DNA of 13,222 nucleotides from Solirubrobacteraceae bacterium (GCA_017882405.1 JADGPO010000039.1:1-13222), one strand, 5' to 3'; counted from the first letter of the stretch, positions 6,872 to 12,883 are shown. Translations and numbers: made by a program. Notes: generated from the sequence alone by a model not told the origin.

Positions 6872-7839
6872 ACGCCTCGGTGCAGGCGGTCCTCGACGCC
6901 GGCGGAGAGCCGGCCGTGCGGCTGCTGGCGGCGCTCGAGGAGCGCCTGGCGCAGCTGACCACCGGGCACGGCGAGCTGCTGGCTCGTCACGCCGGCTCGA
7001 CGATCGCCGCCGGCGGCAAGCGGTTGCGCCCGTTGCTGGTGTTCCTCGCCGCCGGGGCTCCGCCACCCGAGTCCGACGAGCTACTGCGCGCGGCGGTGGC
7101 CGTCGAGCTGGTGCACTCCGCGACGCTCGTCCACGACGACGTGCTCGACGGCTCTGACCTACGGCGGGGGCGTCCCACGGTGGCCGCTGCGGCCGGCCGG
7201 CTGACCGCGACTTGCACCGGCGACCTGCTGTTCTCCCGGGCGTTCGCCGAGCTGGCGCAGACCGGGTCGCGCGCGTCGGTGCGGGTCCTGTCGCGGGCCA
7301 GCTCCGAGCTGGCCAGCGGCGAGCTGATGCAGCGCGCCGACACCTGGCGGGCCGTGGCGGTGGAGCGCTACCTGGAGCGCTGCCGCCTGAAGACGGGGGT
7401 GCTGTTCCGGGCGGCCTGCGAGCTGGGCGCGCTCGCCGGCGGCTCTGCGGGTGCGACGATCAGCGAGCTGGCTGCCTTCGGTGAGCAGATCGGCCTCGCC
7501 TTCCAGCTGCTCGACGACGTGCTCGACGTGACCGGACCGCCGGAGCGCACCGGCAAGCCGCGGGGAGCCGACCTCCTGGATGGCACCGTGACGCTGCCGC
7601 TGATCCTGGCCCGCCGGTCAGATCCCGGGCTGGCGGCGTTGGACCTGCGCTCCGTGCAGGACGCCGACGCCGCCGCCGAGGTCTGCGCGCGGATCGCCGG
7701 CACGGGCGCGCTGGAGCAGGCCACCGAACGCGCCCTCTCGATGGTCGCCTGCGCCAAGCGCGAGCTCCCGGAGTTGCCGGCGCCGCAGCGGGCGGCGCTC
7801 GAGCTGGTCGCCGACGGCGTCGTCGCGCGCTACGCCTGA
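6868..7839 (+). CDS. long-chain trans-polyprenyl diphosphate synthase
   Basis: Elongates isoprenyl diphosphates to make the side chain of menaquinone. The protein has 323 residues, a normal length. The GGKRLRP motif is at 49-55. The first aspartate-rich motif is DDVLD at 90-94, inside LVHSATLVHDDVLDGSDLRRG, and the second is DDVLD at 216-220, followed by GKPRGADLLDGTVTLPL. Ala85, five residues before the first motif, is small, which by the usual product-length rule leaves the chain pocket open and favours C35-C45 products over farnesyl or geranylgeranyl diphosphate. The exact length cannot be read from the sequence. The gene is coupled to menG by GTGA and ends the qcr unit. The single-subunit type (IspB/SdsA-like) is likely, since no partner subunit with a regulatory fold is adjacent. 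Confidence 0.92.
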   Translation: MNASVQAVLDAGGEPAVRLLAALEERLAQLTTGHGELLARHAGSTIAAGGKRLRPLLVFLAAGAPPPESDELLRAAVAVELVHSATLVHDDVLDGSDLRRGRPTVAAAAGRLTATCTGDLLFSRAFAELAQTGSRASVRVLSRASSELASGELMQRADTWRAVAVERYLERCRLKTGVLFRAACELGALAGGSAGATISELAAFGEQIGLAFQLLDDVLDVTGPPERTGKPRGADLLDGTVTLPLILARRSDPGLAALDLRSVQDADAAAEVCARIAGTGALEQATERALSMVACAKRELPELPAPQRAALELVADGVVARYA

Positions 7840-7901
7840 CGCCGCGTCCGCGTCACTGTCAACGCTGTTGTCGTCGACGGCGAGGTCGTCTTCAACGGGT
7901 T

Positions 7902-8291
7902 CTAGAAGTCCTCGGGGAGGATGAAATCGGCGTGCAGCGCTGCGGCGAAGCGCTCGATCTCCTCGTTCATGTTGGACTGCGTCAGGCGACGCAGGTCTGA
8001 GAGCATCTCGGTGAGGCCCGCGTCGAGCGTCTCCTCGAGTGCGTCGACCTGGTCCTGGTCGAACACGCCGTCGTCGAACCAGTCGCAGTTGGGGCAGTAC
8101 AGGGTGAGCTCCCAGAAGCCCTGCGGGGCCTCGGTCCAGTCGATCGGCTGGACGAGCCGGGAGTCGCACTCGGGGCAGAGGTGCAGCCCGCGGGGGGTGA
8201 CCTCGTCGGGGAAGAAGCGCACGACCTCGATCGAGCGGCCGCTCGGGAGGACGATGCGGCGGATGGAGTTGGGGTCGGGATTCGGTTGCAT
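7902..8291 (-). CDS. zinc-ribbon protein of unknown function
   Basis: Not assigned to a named function. The protein has 129 residues from the ATG at 8291. The N-terminal part, IRRIVLPSGRSIEVVRF, looks like a short beta unit. Two CxxC knuckles follow, CPEC (39-42) and CPNC (66-69), which could bind one zinc ion. The C-terminal half is acidic and helical and ends SNMNEEIERFAAALHADFIL. There is no signal peptide or membrane helix, so it is probably cytosolic. The frame stays open to an ATG at 8351, but the extra 20 residues are Arg/Pro-rich and the 8291 start is preferred; neither start has a good ribosome site. It is the only clear minus-strand gene with full length in the window, convergent with the prenyl synthase and divergent from tatA. 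Confidence 0.8.
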   Translation of the reverse strand: MQPNPDPNSIRRIVLPSGRSIEVVRFFPDEVTPRGLHLCPECDSRLVQPIDWTEAPQGFWELTLYCPNCDWFDDGVFDQDQVDALEETLDAGLTEMLSDLRRLTQSNMNEEIERFAAALHADFILPEDF

Positions 8292-8393
8292 GACTGTTCG
8301 AGGGCTATATCGGCGTGTCACGGGATGCGCTTGAGAACCGTCTGGACGCATCTAGGACCTGCGCAATTGGCTACGCTTGGTTGCTCCCCACCC

Positions 8394-8398
8394 GGAGG
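8394..8398 (+). promoter_or_regulatory. Shine-Dalgarno site fixing the tatA start
   Basis: GGAGG is eight bases before ATG 8407. It chooses this ATG over the TTG at 8377, which would add ten residues before the TatA core and place the ribosome site inside the gene. Confidence 0.75.
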
Positions 8399-8406
8399 CT
8401 TCATCC

Positions 8407-8670
8407 ATGTTCCGCAGTCCAGTCGTTGACGGGATCGTCATTCTCATCATTGCCCTGTTGATCCTGGGGCCGAAGCGGCTGCCCGGGCTGGGCAAGGGGC
8501 TGGGTGTCGGCATGCGCGAGTTCAAGGAGGGGATCACGGGCGAGTCCAAGGACGAGGACAAGCCGGAGATCACCGAGGCGACTGCGGCTCCCCAGCCCCC
8601 CGCCGAGGACCGCCCGGCGCAGCCGGCCGCCACCCCGGGGGCTGAGACCGGCTCCGAACGCCGTCCCTAG
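8407..8670 (+). CDS. tatA: twin-arginine translocase subunit TatA
   Basis: Forms the oligomeric conducting part of the Tat pathway, which exports folded proteins with twin-arginine signals. The protein has 87 residues. It consists of a short outer N-terminus, one membrane helix (about 6-20), the hinge GPKRLP (21-26), an amphipathic helix with LGKGLGVGMREFKEG (28-42), and a disordered acidic/Pro/Ala tail. FGPK-type hinge and LREFK-type helix are the family signature. No separate TatB is seen, and by analogy with other small Tat systems one TatA-type protein may serve both roles, but a second copy could lie elsewhere. It is followed 23 bases later by tatC. The twin-arginine Rieske protein at 3835-4518 is a likely client. 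Confidence 0.93.
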   Translation: MFRSPVVDGIVILIIALLILGPKRLPGLGKGLGVGMREFKEGITGESKDEDKPEITEATAAPQPPAEDRPAQPAATPGAETGSERRP

Positions 8671-8693
8671 TACCTAGCGCGCGGGACCAATCG

Positions 8694-9734
8694 ATGCCGA
8701 AGCTGCGGCCGATCGGCCATGAGGACCGACTGAGCATCGTCGATCATCTCGACGAGCTCCGCGGTCGCCTGATCCTCTGCGGCGTGGTGCTGGTCGTGGC
8801 CTTCGGGTTCAGCTTCTGGCAGAACAACCTGATCCTCAACGCGCTCAACAGGCCGTTGCCGTCCTCTTCCAAAACGCCCACCAACCACCTGGGCGGGCTG
8901 ACCGGCGACGCGGTCAAGGAGGCCAAGGACCTGCGCGGCCTCGGCGCGGCGCTGAGCGCCATCTCGCGGTCGACCACGACCACCCTCTCCGCTCAGGACC
9001 AGGCTCTGCTGGCGCTCGCCGGCCACTACGCCGCCGGCGCCGCTCGGGATCTGCCCCAGAAGGCCCCCAAGAACGTGCCGATCACGATCGGCGTCGGTGA
9101 GGGCTTCACCACCACGCTGACGGTGTGCTTCTACTTTGCGCTGCTGCTCTCGATGCCGGTGATCCTCTACCAGGCCTACGCGTTCGTGATCCCGGCGCTC
9201 AGTCCTCACGAGCGGCGCGTGGCCCTGCCGGTGATGCTCGCCGCGCCGTTGCTGTTCGTGGTCGGCGTCGTGTTCACCTACCTTGTGGTCTTACCCCCGG
9301 CCGTCCGGTTCCTGCAGGGCTACAACGCCGATCAATTCAACGCCCTCGTCCAGGCCAAGCCGCTGTACTCGTTCGAGGTGCTGACGATGGCCGCGATCGG
9401 CCTGACGTTCCAGATGCCGCTGGGACTGCTCGGCCTGCGGCAGCTGGGCGTGATCAACGGCAGCACCCTGACCCGGCACTGGCGCTACGCTACGGTGATC
9501 ATCGCCGTCATCGCGGCGGCGATGCCTGGGGCAGATCCGGTCACGACCGCGCTGGAGACTGCGCCGCTCATCATCCTCTTCCTCGCCAGCATCGTGATGC
9601 TCAAATACGCCGACCGACGTGAGGCCAAGCGCGCCGCCGCCGAACTGACGTCGATGGACTGGACCGAGCACGACCCGTCTGAGAGCGACCCGTCCGAGCG
9701 CGAGCCGTCTGACCACGACCCCGTCGGCGGCTAG
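8694..9734 (+). CDS. tatC: twin-arginine translocase subunit TatC
   Basis: The six-helix membrane receptor for twin-arginine signal peptides. It has 346 residues against about 250-260 in E. coli. Conserved points are HLDELRGRL (18-26, with Glu21), the FVIPALSPHERR block (164-175, with Glu173, equivalent to E. coli Glu103), SFEVLTMAAIGLTFQMPL (226-243) and PGADPVTTALETAP (278-291, with Asp281). The extra length lies in two places. The first external loop, between NRPL (52-55) and GEGF (135-138), is about 60 residues longer than in E. coli and includes a Leu/Ala-rich stretch that could be helical. The C-terminus carries a highly acidic cytoplasmic tail built of five-residue repeats (326-345). 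These additions do not touch the conserved core, so the protein is probably functional. Confidence 0.94.
   Translation: MPKLRPIGHEDRLSIVDHLDELRGRLILCGVVLVVAFGFSFWQNNLILNALNRPLPSSSKTPTNHLGGLTGDAVKEAKDLRGLGAALSAISRSTTTTLSAQDQALLALAGHYAAGAARDLPQKAPKNVPITIGVGEGFTTTLTVCFYFALLLSMPVILYQAYAFVIPALSPHERRVALPVMLAAPLLFVVGVVFTYLVVLPPAVRFLQGYNADQFNALVQAKPLYSFEVLTMAAIGLTFQMPLGLLGLRQLGVINGSTLTRHWRYATVIIAVIAAAMPGADPVTTALETAPLIILFLASIVMLKYADRREAKRAAAELTSMDWTEHDPSESDPSEREPSDHDPVGG
9669..9728 (+). repeat. four imperfect 15-bp tandem repeats at the tatC 3' end
   Basis: Units at 9669, 9684, 9699 and 9714 encode HDPSE, SDPSE, REPSD and HDPVG. The first three units share the core GA(C/G)CCGTC(T/C)GA; the last has diverged. 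The repeat is in frame and adds an acidic tail after the last membrane helix of TatC. Repeat-unit expansion by slippage is the likely origin. Confidence 0.75.
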
Positions 9735-9737
9735 GAC

Positions 9738-10403
9738 ATGCTCTTCGATCTGCGCAGCCGCGGCCGCCGGCGCACCGTCCAGGTGGTCTACCTGACTCTG
9801 GCGATCGTGTTCGGCCTGGGTCTCGTGCTGTTCGGCGTGGGCACCGGCAGCGGCGGTGGCCTGCTGGACGCGTTCACCGGCAACAGCTCGAGCAACTCCC
9901 AGGGCTCGGCGATCAGCCAGCAGGAGAAGACCGCGCTGCGCCAGACCAAGACCCGCCCCACCGATCCGGCCGCCTGGGCCGGGCTGATCAACGCCCGCTG
10001 GGCCGGCGCCAGCGCCGGCAGCCAGCAGACCACGGTCGGCATCCAGTACAGCGCCAAGGGCAAGCAGGAGCTGGCCGGCACCACCCAGGCCTGGCAGCGC
10101 TACCTGACCCTCACCAAGAAGCCCGACCCCGACCTGGCGATCCTGGCCGCCCGGGCCTACGGCTTCCTCGGCCAGTACGGCGGCGCGGCCAACACCTGGG
10201 AGACCGAGGCTCAGGCCAATCCCAACGAGGCCAAGGGCTACGCCTGCCTGGCCATGTCCGCCTACGCGGCCAAGCAGACCCGTAAGGGCGACCTCGCCAA
10301 GGCCAAGGCACTCGCCCTGAGTCCCAAGGCCACCCGCAAGCAGCTCAGCTCGACCGTGGACTCCGCCAAAACCCAGCCCACGATCGTCGCGCAGGCCTGC
10401 TGA
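9738..10403 (+). CDS. membrane-anchored TPR-like protein downstream of tatC
   Basis: A 221-residue protein with no named function. The basic N-terminus (MLFDLRSRGRRR) precedes one membrane helix at about 15-35, so the chain is anchored with its C-terminus probably outside. A Ser/Asn/Gln-rich linker (45-62) follows. From about residue 66, helical segments with the pattern of tetratricopeptide repeats appear: DPAAWAGLINARW, an ETEAQANPNEAKGYACLAMSAYA-type unit, and DLAILAARAYGFLGQYGGAANTW in between. TPR domains generally bind peptides or partner proteins. It starts three bases after the tatC stop, so co-expression with tatA-tatC is likely. An assisting role in export or envelope assembly is inference only. 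Confidence 0.8.
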   Translation: MLFDLRSRGRRRTVQVVYLTLAIVFGLGLVLFGVGTGSGGGLLDAFTGNSSSNSQGSAISQQEKTALRQTKTRPTDPAAWAGLINARWAGASAGSQQTTVGIQYSAKGKQELAGTTQAWQRYLTLTKKPDPDLAILAARAYGFLGQYGGAANTWETEAQANPNEAKGYACLAMSAYAAKQTRKGDLAKAKALALSPKATRKQLSSTVDSAKTQPTIVAQAC

Positions 10404-10429
10404 CCATCCCCGCGGAGCCGGGGTAACAT
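10400..10429 (+). promoter_or_regulatory. candidate promoter of tRNA-Lys
   Basis: CTGACC (10400-10405) and TAACAT (10424-10429) are 18 bp apart, and the -10 box ends 12 bases before the tRNA. The -35 box overlaps the stop codon of the preceding gene. The spacer contains CCCCG/CGGGG arms (10408-10412 and 10419-10423), which could also form a short hairpin in the upstream transcript. Confidence 0.5.
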
Positions 10430-10441
10430 CGCCGTTTCGAA

Positions 10442-10514
10442 GGGCCGTTAGCTCAGCTGGTAGAGCAGGGGACTCTTAATCCCAAGGTCGGAGGTTCGAT
10501 CCCTCCACGGCCCA
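10442..10514 (+). tRNA. tRNA-Lys (anticodon CUU)
   Basis: All four arms can be folded by hand in canonical numbering. The acceptor stem GGGCCGT/ACGGCCC is fully paired, the D stem is GCTC/GAGC, the anticodon loop is CTCTTAA with CTT at 34-36, and the T arm is GGAGG TTCGATC CCTCC. The discriminator is A73, and CCA is not encoded. One irregularity is a G27-A43 mismatch at the top of the anticodon stem. The integrase gene begins about 100 bases after its 3' end, so this tRNA is the probable attachment site of the element to its right. Confidence 0.97.
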
Positions 10515-10521
10515 CTCCGAC

Positions 10522-10550
10522 AGCCCTGTTTTACGGGGCTTTCGTCGTTT
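10522..10550 (+). terminator. rho-independent terminator of tRNA-Lys
   Basis: AGCCCTG (10522-10528) pairs with CGGGGCT (10534-10540) around the loop TTTTA, with one G-T wobble. The T-rich run TTTCGTCGTTT follows (10540-10550). It starts eight bases after the tRNA. Confidence 0.8.
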
Positions 10551-10551
10551 C

Positions 10552-10592
10552 GGGACATGTGCCAACTCCCCAACATGTCCCCAATATGTCCC
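10552..10592. repeat. three GGGACAT-type boxes upstream of the integrase
   Basis: GGGACATGT (10552-10560) is exactly inverted as ACATGTCCC (10573-10581), and a near copy, ATATGTCCC (10584-10592), follows in the second orientation 11 bp on. They lie just after the tRNA terminator and cover about -64 to -24 of the integrase promoter. They fit arm-type binding sites of the integrase or an operator. Confidence 0.6.
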
Positions 10593-10602
10593 GAGATCGG
10601 CG

Positions 10603-10608
10603 TACGAT
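10603..10608 (+). promoter_or_regulatory. candidate -10 box of a leaderless integrase transcript
   Basis: TACGAT matches the TANNNT core. It ends seven bases before ATG 10616, so transcription would begin at or next to the start codon. No Shine-Dalgarno site lies before that ATG, which agrees with a leaderless mRNA. No good -35 box is visible; the repeat boxes occupy that region. Confidence 0.45.
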
Positions 10609-10615
10609 CTGCGGA

Positions 10616-11797
10616 ATGGCGGCAAGTTTCCAGCCTCCCACAGGGCACGTCTTCCGCGTTGAGCGCGCGCGAGGTCCGGCCTGGTACGCCAAGTACCGAC
10701 TGCCTGACGGCCGCCAGGTCCAGAAGAAGCTCGGGCCGGCCTGGACGGAGCGCGGTCGTCCGCCGGCCGGCTACTTCACCAAGCGCCTGGCGGAGGCGTG
10801 GCTGCGCGAGGTGTTGGACGAGGCGCGCCGCGGGACGCTTCCGGGTCTGGTCCGCACGGGCGCGACGTTTGAAGACGCCGCCGCCGAGTACCTGCGCTAC
10901 ATCGAGCACGACCGGGGGCGTAAGCCGTCCACGGTTCGCGGCTACCGCTCGGCGATCACCGCGCACCTCCTTCCGGCATTCGGCACACTGCCGGTGGAAG
11001 CGGTCACCGCCGAGGTCATCGAGCAATGGGTCGCCGGGTTCGGCGGGTCGGTCCGGACGCGGAACAAGTTGTTGATCCAGCTGCACGGGATCCTCGGGCG
11101 AGCGAAGAAGGTCTACGGCCTGCGCGTCAACTCAGCGGCCGAGGTCGAGAAGTTCCCGCAGCGGCGGAGCGGGGACATCGAGGTCTTCTCGCCCGAGGAG
11201 GTCTGGTCGCTCGTGCGGGCCGCGGCCTCCGAGCAGGACGCTGCTGTGTTTCTGACCGCCGCCTTCACCGGGCTTCGAATGGGGGAGCTGCTGGCCTTGC
11301 ACTGGCGCGACGTTGACTTCGCGGGGAACACGGTCCGCGTCCGTGCCAGCTACTACCTGGGCCAGCTGACGACACCCAAGTCCGGCAAGGTGCGCGCCGT
11401 GCCGCTGGCCCCCGACGTGGCGACCGCGCTCGCGCAGCTCGGCCGCCGCGAGCACTGGGTCGGGGACGACGACCTGGTATTCGTCGGCGACGCCGGCGGC
11501 TACCTCGACGGGTCAGCTCTCCGTCGTCGCTACAAGCTCGCCCTCGCCGCCGCGGGTTTGCGCCCGCTCCGTTTCCACGACCTGCGCCACACATTCGGCA
11601 CTCGGATGATCGCCAAGGCCGACATCCGCCGCGTCCAGGAATGGATGGGCCACGCCGACATCCAGACCACGATGCGCTACCTGCATTACGCCCCGCGCGA
11701 GGAGGACGCCCGCTTGGTCGCCGAGGCGTTCGCCGTCGAGACGGCTCCGGACGCGCCGGGCGGTCCAGCTCTCAAGGCCCCGGCGGGCCCCTTTTGA
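10616..11797 (+). CDS. int: tyrosine recombinase / phage-type integrase
   Basis: Catalyses site-specific integration and excision. The protein has 393 residues from ATG 10616. The N-terminal part (about 10-70) resembles an arm-DNA-binding domain, residues 82-165 form the SAM-like core-binding domain, and about 190-360 the catalytic domain. Catalytic residues by family pattern are Arg221 (TGLRMGELLALHWRDVDF), Lys255 (TPKSGK), His321 and Arg324 (HDLRHTFGTR), His346 (MGHADIQTTMRY) and nucleophile Tyr355. All are present, so the enzyme looks active. A short Ala/Pro/Gly-rich tail follows. The frame also opens at GTG 10559, but that would run through the repeat boxes and -10 box. Its position behind tRNA-Lys in the same orientation points to integration at that tRNA. 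Confidence 0.94.
   Translation: MAASFQPPTGHVFRVERARGPAWYAKYRLPDGRQVQKKLGPAWTERGRPPAGYFTKRLAEAWLREVLDEARRGTLPGLVRTGATFEDAAAEYLRYIEHDRGRKPSTVRGYRSAITAHLLPAFGTLPVEAVTAEVIEQWVAGFGGSVRTRNKLLIQLHGILGRAKKVYGLRVNSAAEVEKFPQRRSGDIEVFSPEEVWSLVRAAASEQDAAVFLTAAFTGLRMGELLALHWRDVDFAGNTVRVRASYYLGQLTTPKSGKVRAVPLAPDVATALAQLGRREHWVGDDDLVFVGDAGGYLDGSALRRRYKLALAAAGLRPLRFHDLRHTFGTRMIAKADIRRVQEWMGHADIQTTMRYLHYAPREEDARLVAEAFAVETAPDAPGGPALKAPAGPF
11776..11795 (+). terminator. possible terminator at the integrase 3' end
   Basis: GGCCC (11776-11780) and GGGCC (11785-11789) form a short GC stem with loop CGGC, followed by CCTTTT, which includes the first base of the stop codon. It is short, and GC-rich sequence makes such arms common, so it is only a candidate. 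Confidence 0.3.
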
Positions 11798-11859
11798 CGC
11801 CTTTCTCCCGCGGGCGGCGGCGGCCTGTCATCCGCGCTCGCGGTCCCTGCGGAGCGCCG

Positions 11860-11898
11860 GGGACGTTCTGGGACGTTTCGCCCCCAGCACCCTGGTGC
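11860..11898. repeat. direct repeat and short palindrome downstream of the integrase
   Basis: The 230-base gap between integrase and Fic remnant (11798-12027) holds no gene. GGGACGTT occurs at 11860-11867 and 11870-11877, ten bases apart (one helical turn), and resembles the GGGACATGT boxes upstream of int. A perfect palindrome GCACC-CT-GGTGC follows at 11887-11898. They could be arm-type or excisionase sites on the other side of int. Confidence 0.4.
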
Positions 11899-11968
11899 GT
11901 ACAGTCTGTGTCTCTGCTTATGGGGCCGGTGGGGGTTCTGAGACCGCTCCGATCAAAGGTCGGTCCCG

Positions 11969-12026
11969 ATCCAAGCGCAGTTGGGATAGCTGCAGACTAT
12001 CCAAGTATTTGCGCCTAAACTTGGAT
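11969..12026. promoter_or_regulatory. ATCCAAG operator array over the promoter of the Fic-type gene
   Basis: Four half-sites are visible: ATCCAAG at 11969-11975, TTGGGAT at 11981-11987, ATCCAAGT at 11999-12006 and ACTTGGAT at 12019-12026. The last two form a perfect 8-bp inverted repeat with centres 20 bp apart. A candidate -10 box TAAACT (12016-12021) lies inside the repeat and ends seven bases before ATG 12028, with a weak CAGACT 17 bp before it, so the mRNA would be leaderless. A dimer bound here would block the promoter. The winged-helix domain encoded in the same locus is the obvious candidate binder. Confidence 0.6.
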
Positions 12027-12027
12027 C

Positions 12028-12883
12028 ATGGATCTTGAGGCACTTCGCGGATCGCCGATCGGCCAGCTCGTGCCGATCAGTGGTGTCGACGGGCGGACGG
12101 GGGAACGCTACGAGTCGTTCGCCTACCTCGCTGACCCCCTGCCTGAGTCGGTAGAGCTCGCGTCGGATACGTGGACGATCGTCGCCCGTGCCGAGGCGGC
12201 CCTCGCCCGCCTCGATCAAGCCGCCCGTCAGGTCCCCTCTCCAGAGCTCCTGCGCGACCCGGCGATCCGCCGCGAGGCGCAGAGCACGAGTGCGCTCGAA
12301 GGCACCTTCGCTCCACTCGCGACGGTGCTCGAGTCAGACCTGGAGCGGCGCGGCCAGCTCTCCCTCGCTGTACTGGAAATCCTCAACTACGTCGCGGCGG
12401 CGCAGGTGGCGTTTGAATGGGTCGAGGATCGTCCGCTCACGAGCGGACTGATGGGCGAGCTGCGATCCCATCCTCGTCGTGTCCCCGTGGTTTGAGGCCC
12501 GGCGCGTTGCGTACCAGGACGCGCTCCTCGCGCTCAGCATCACCGGAGATTGGAACGCCTGGATCGCCTTCTTCGCAACGGGCGTCGAGGCCGCGGCAGA
12601 CACAACCCACCGCCGCGTCGACGGCCTGCTCACGTGGCAGGAGGACAGCCTGCGGCGCGTCAGGGAGGCCCGCGCGTCTGGGCTTGCCGAACGACTCGCC
12701 GCCGACCTCATCGGCGTTCCGGTCTTGCGTGCCGGCGAGGTCGCCGACCGGTATGGCGTGACCCATCAAGCCGCGATGAACGCCCTCCGTCGACTCGAGC
12801 ATCTCGGTGTCATCACTGCGGAGACCACGCACGGTCGCGTCACCTTCAAGGCCGACGATGTCGTGCAACTCCTCGAGCAGTAG
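12028..12883 (+). pseudogene. Fic-family AMP-transferase-like gene with its catalytic core deleted
   Basis: Fic proteins transfer AMP or related groups to target proteins. Frame A (12028-12495, 155 residues) is the Fic N-terminal domain, opening MDLEALRGSPIGQLVPI. It keeps the inhibitory-helix motif TSALEG at 87-92, which fits (S/T)xxxE(G/N). Frame B carries the family's usual segment after the core, in a different phase: DPILVVSPWFEARR read from about 12464, then a C-terminal winged helix (about 12719-12814) with PVLRAGEVADRYGVTHQAAM. The catalytic HPFxxGNGR motif and surrounding helices are absent; from family knowledge about 100 residues are missing. The junction lies near 12455-12475, and the phase change gives a stop at 12495. 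GTG 12479 could start frame B separately. Loss of a whole segment cannot be a single-base sequencing error. Confidence 0.8.
12479..12883 (+). CDS. possible separately translated C-terminal fragment of the Fic gene (winged-helix protein)
   Basis: From GTG 12479 the second fragment would give 134 residues beginning SPWFEARR, followed by helices (TGDWNAWIAFFATGVEAAA) and a winged-helix domain at about 81-125. The GTG overlaps the end of frame A by 17 bases, so re-initiation is possible, but no Shine-Dalgarno site precedes it. If made, it could still bind DNA, for example the ATCCAAG operator upstream, without AMP-transferase activity. Equally it may be untranslated debris. It is listed separately because it is an intact domain and could retain a function. 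Confidence 0.35.
   Translation: MSPWFEARRVAYQDALLALSITGDWNAWIAFFATGVEAAADTTHRRVDGLLTWQEDSLRRVREARASGLAERLAADLIGVPVLRAGEVADRYGVTHQAAMNALRRLEHLGVITAETTHGRVTFKADDVVQLLEQ

Noticed and set aside
8331..8358. A promoter TTGAGA with a -10 TAGGAC before tatA.
   Set aside because: The -10 match is three of six and the spacing is 16, and no independent support is seen. It is too weak to list.
10559..10615. GTG 10559 as the integrase start.
   Set aside because: It would translate through the repeat boxes and the -10 box, and homology-like sequence starts after ATG 10616.
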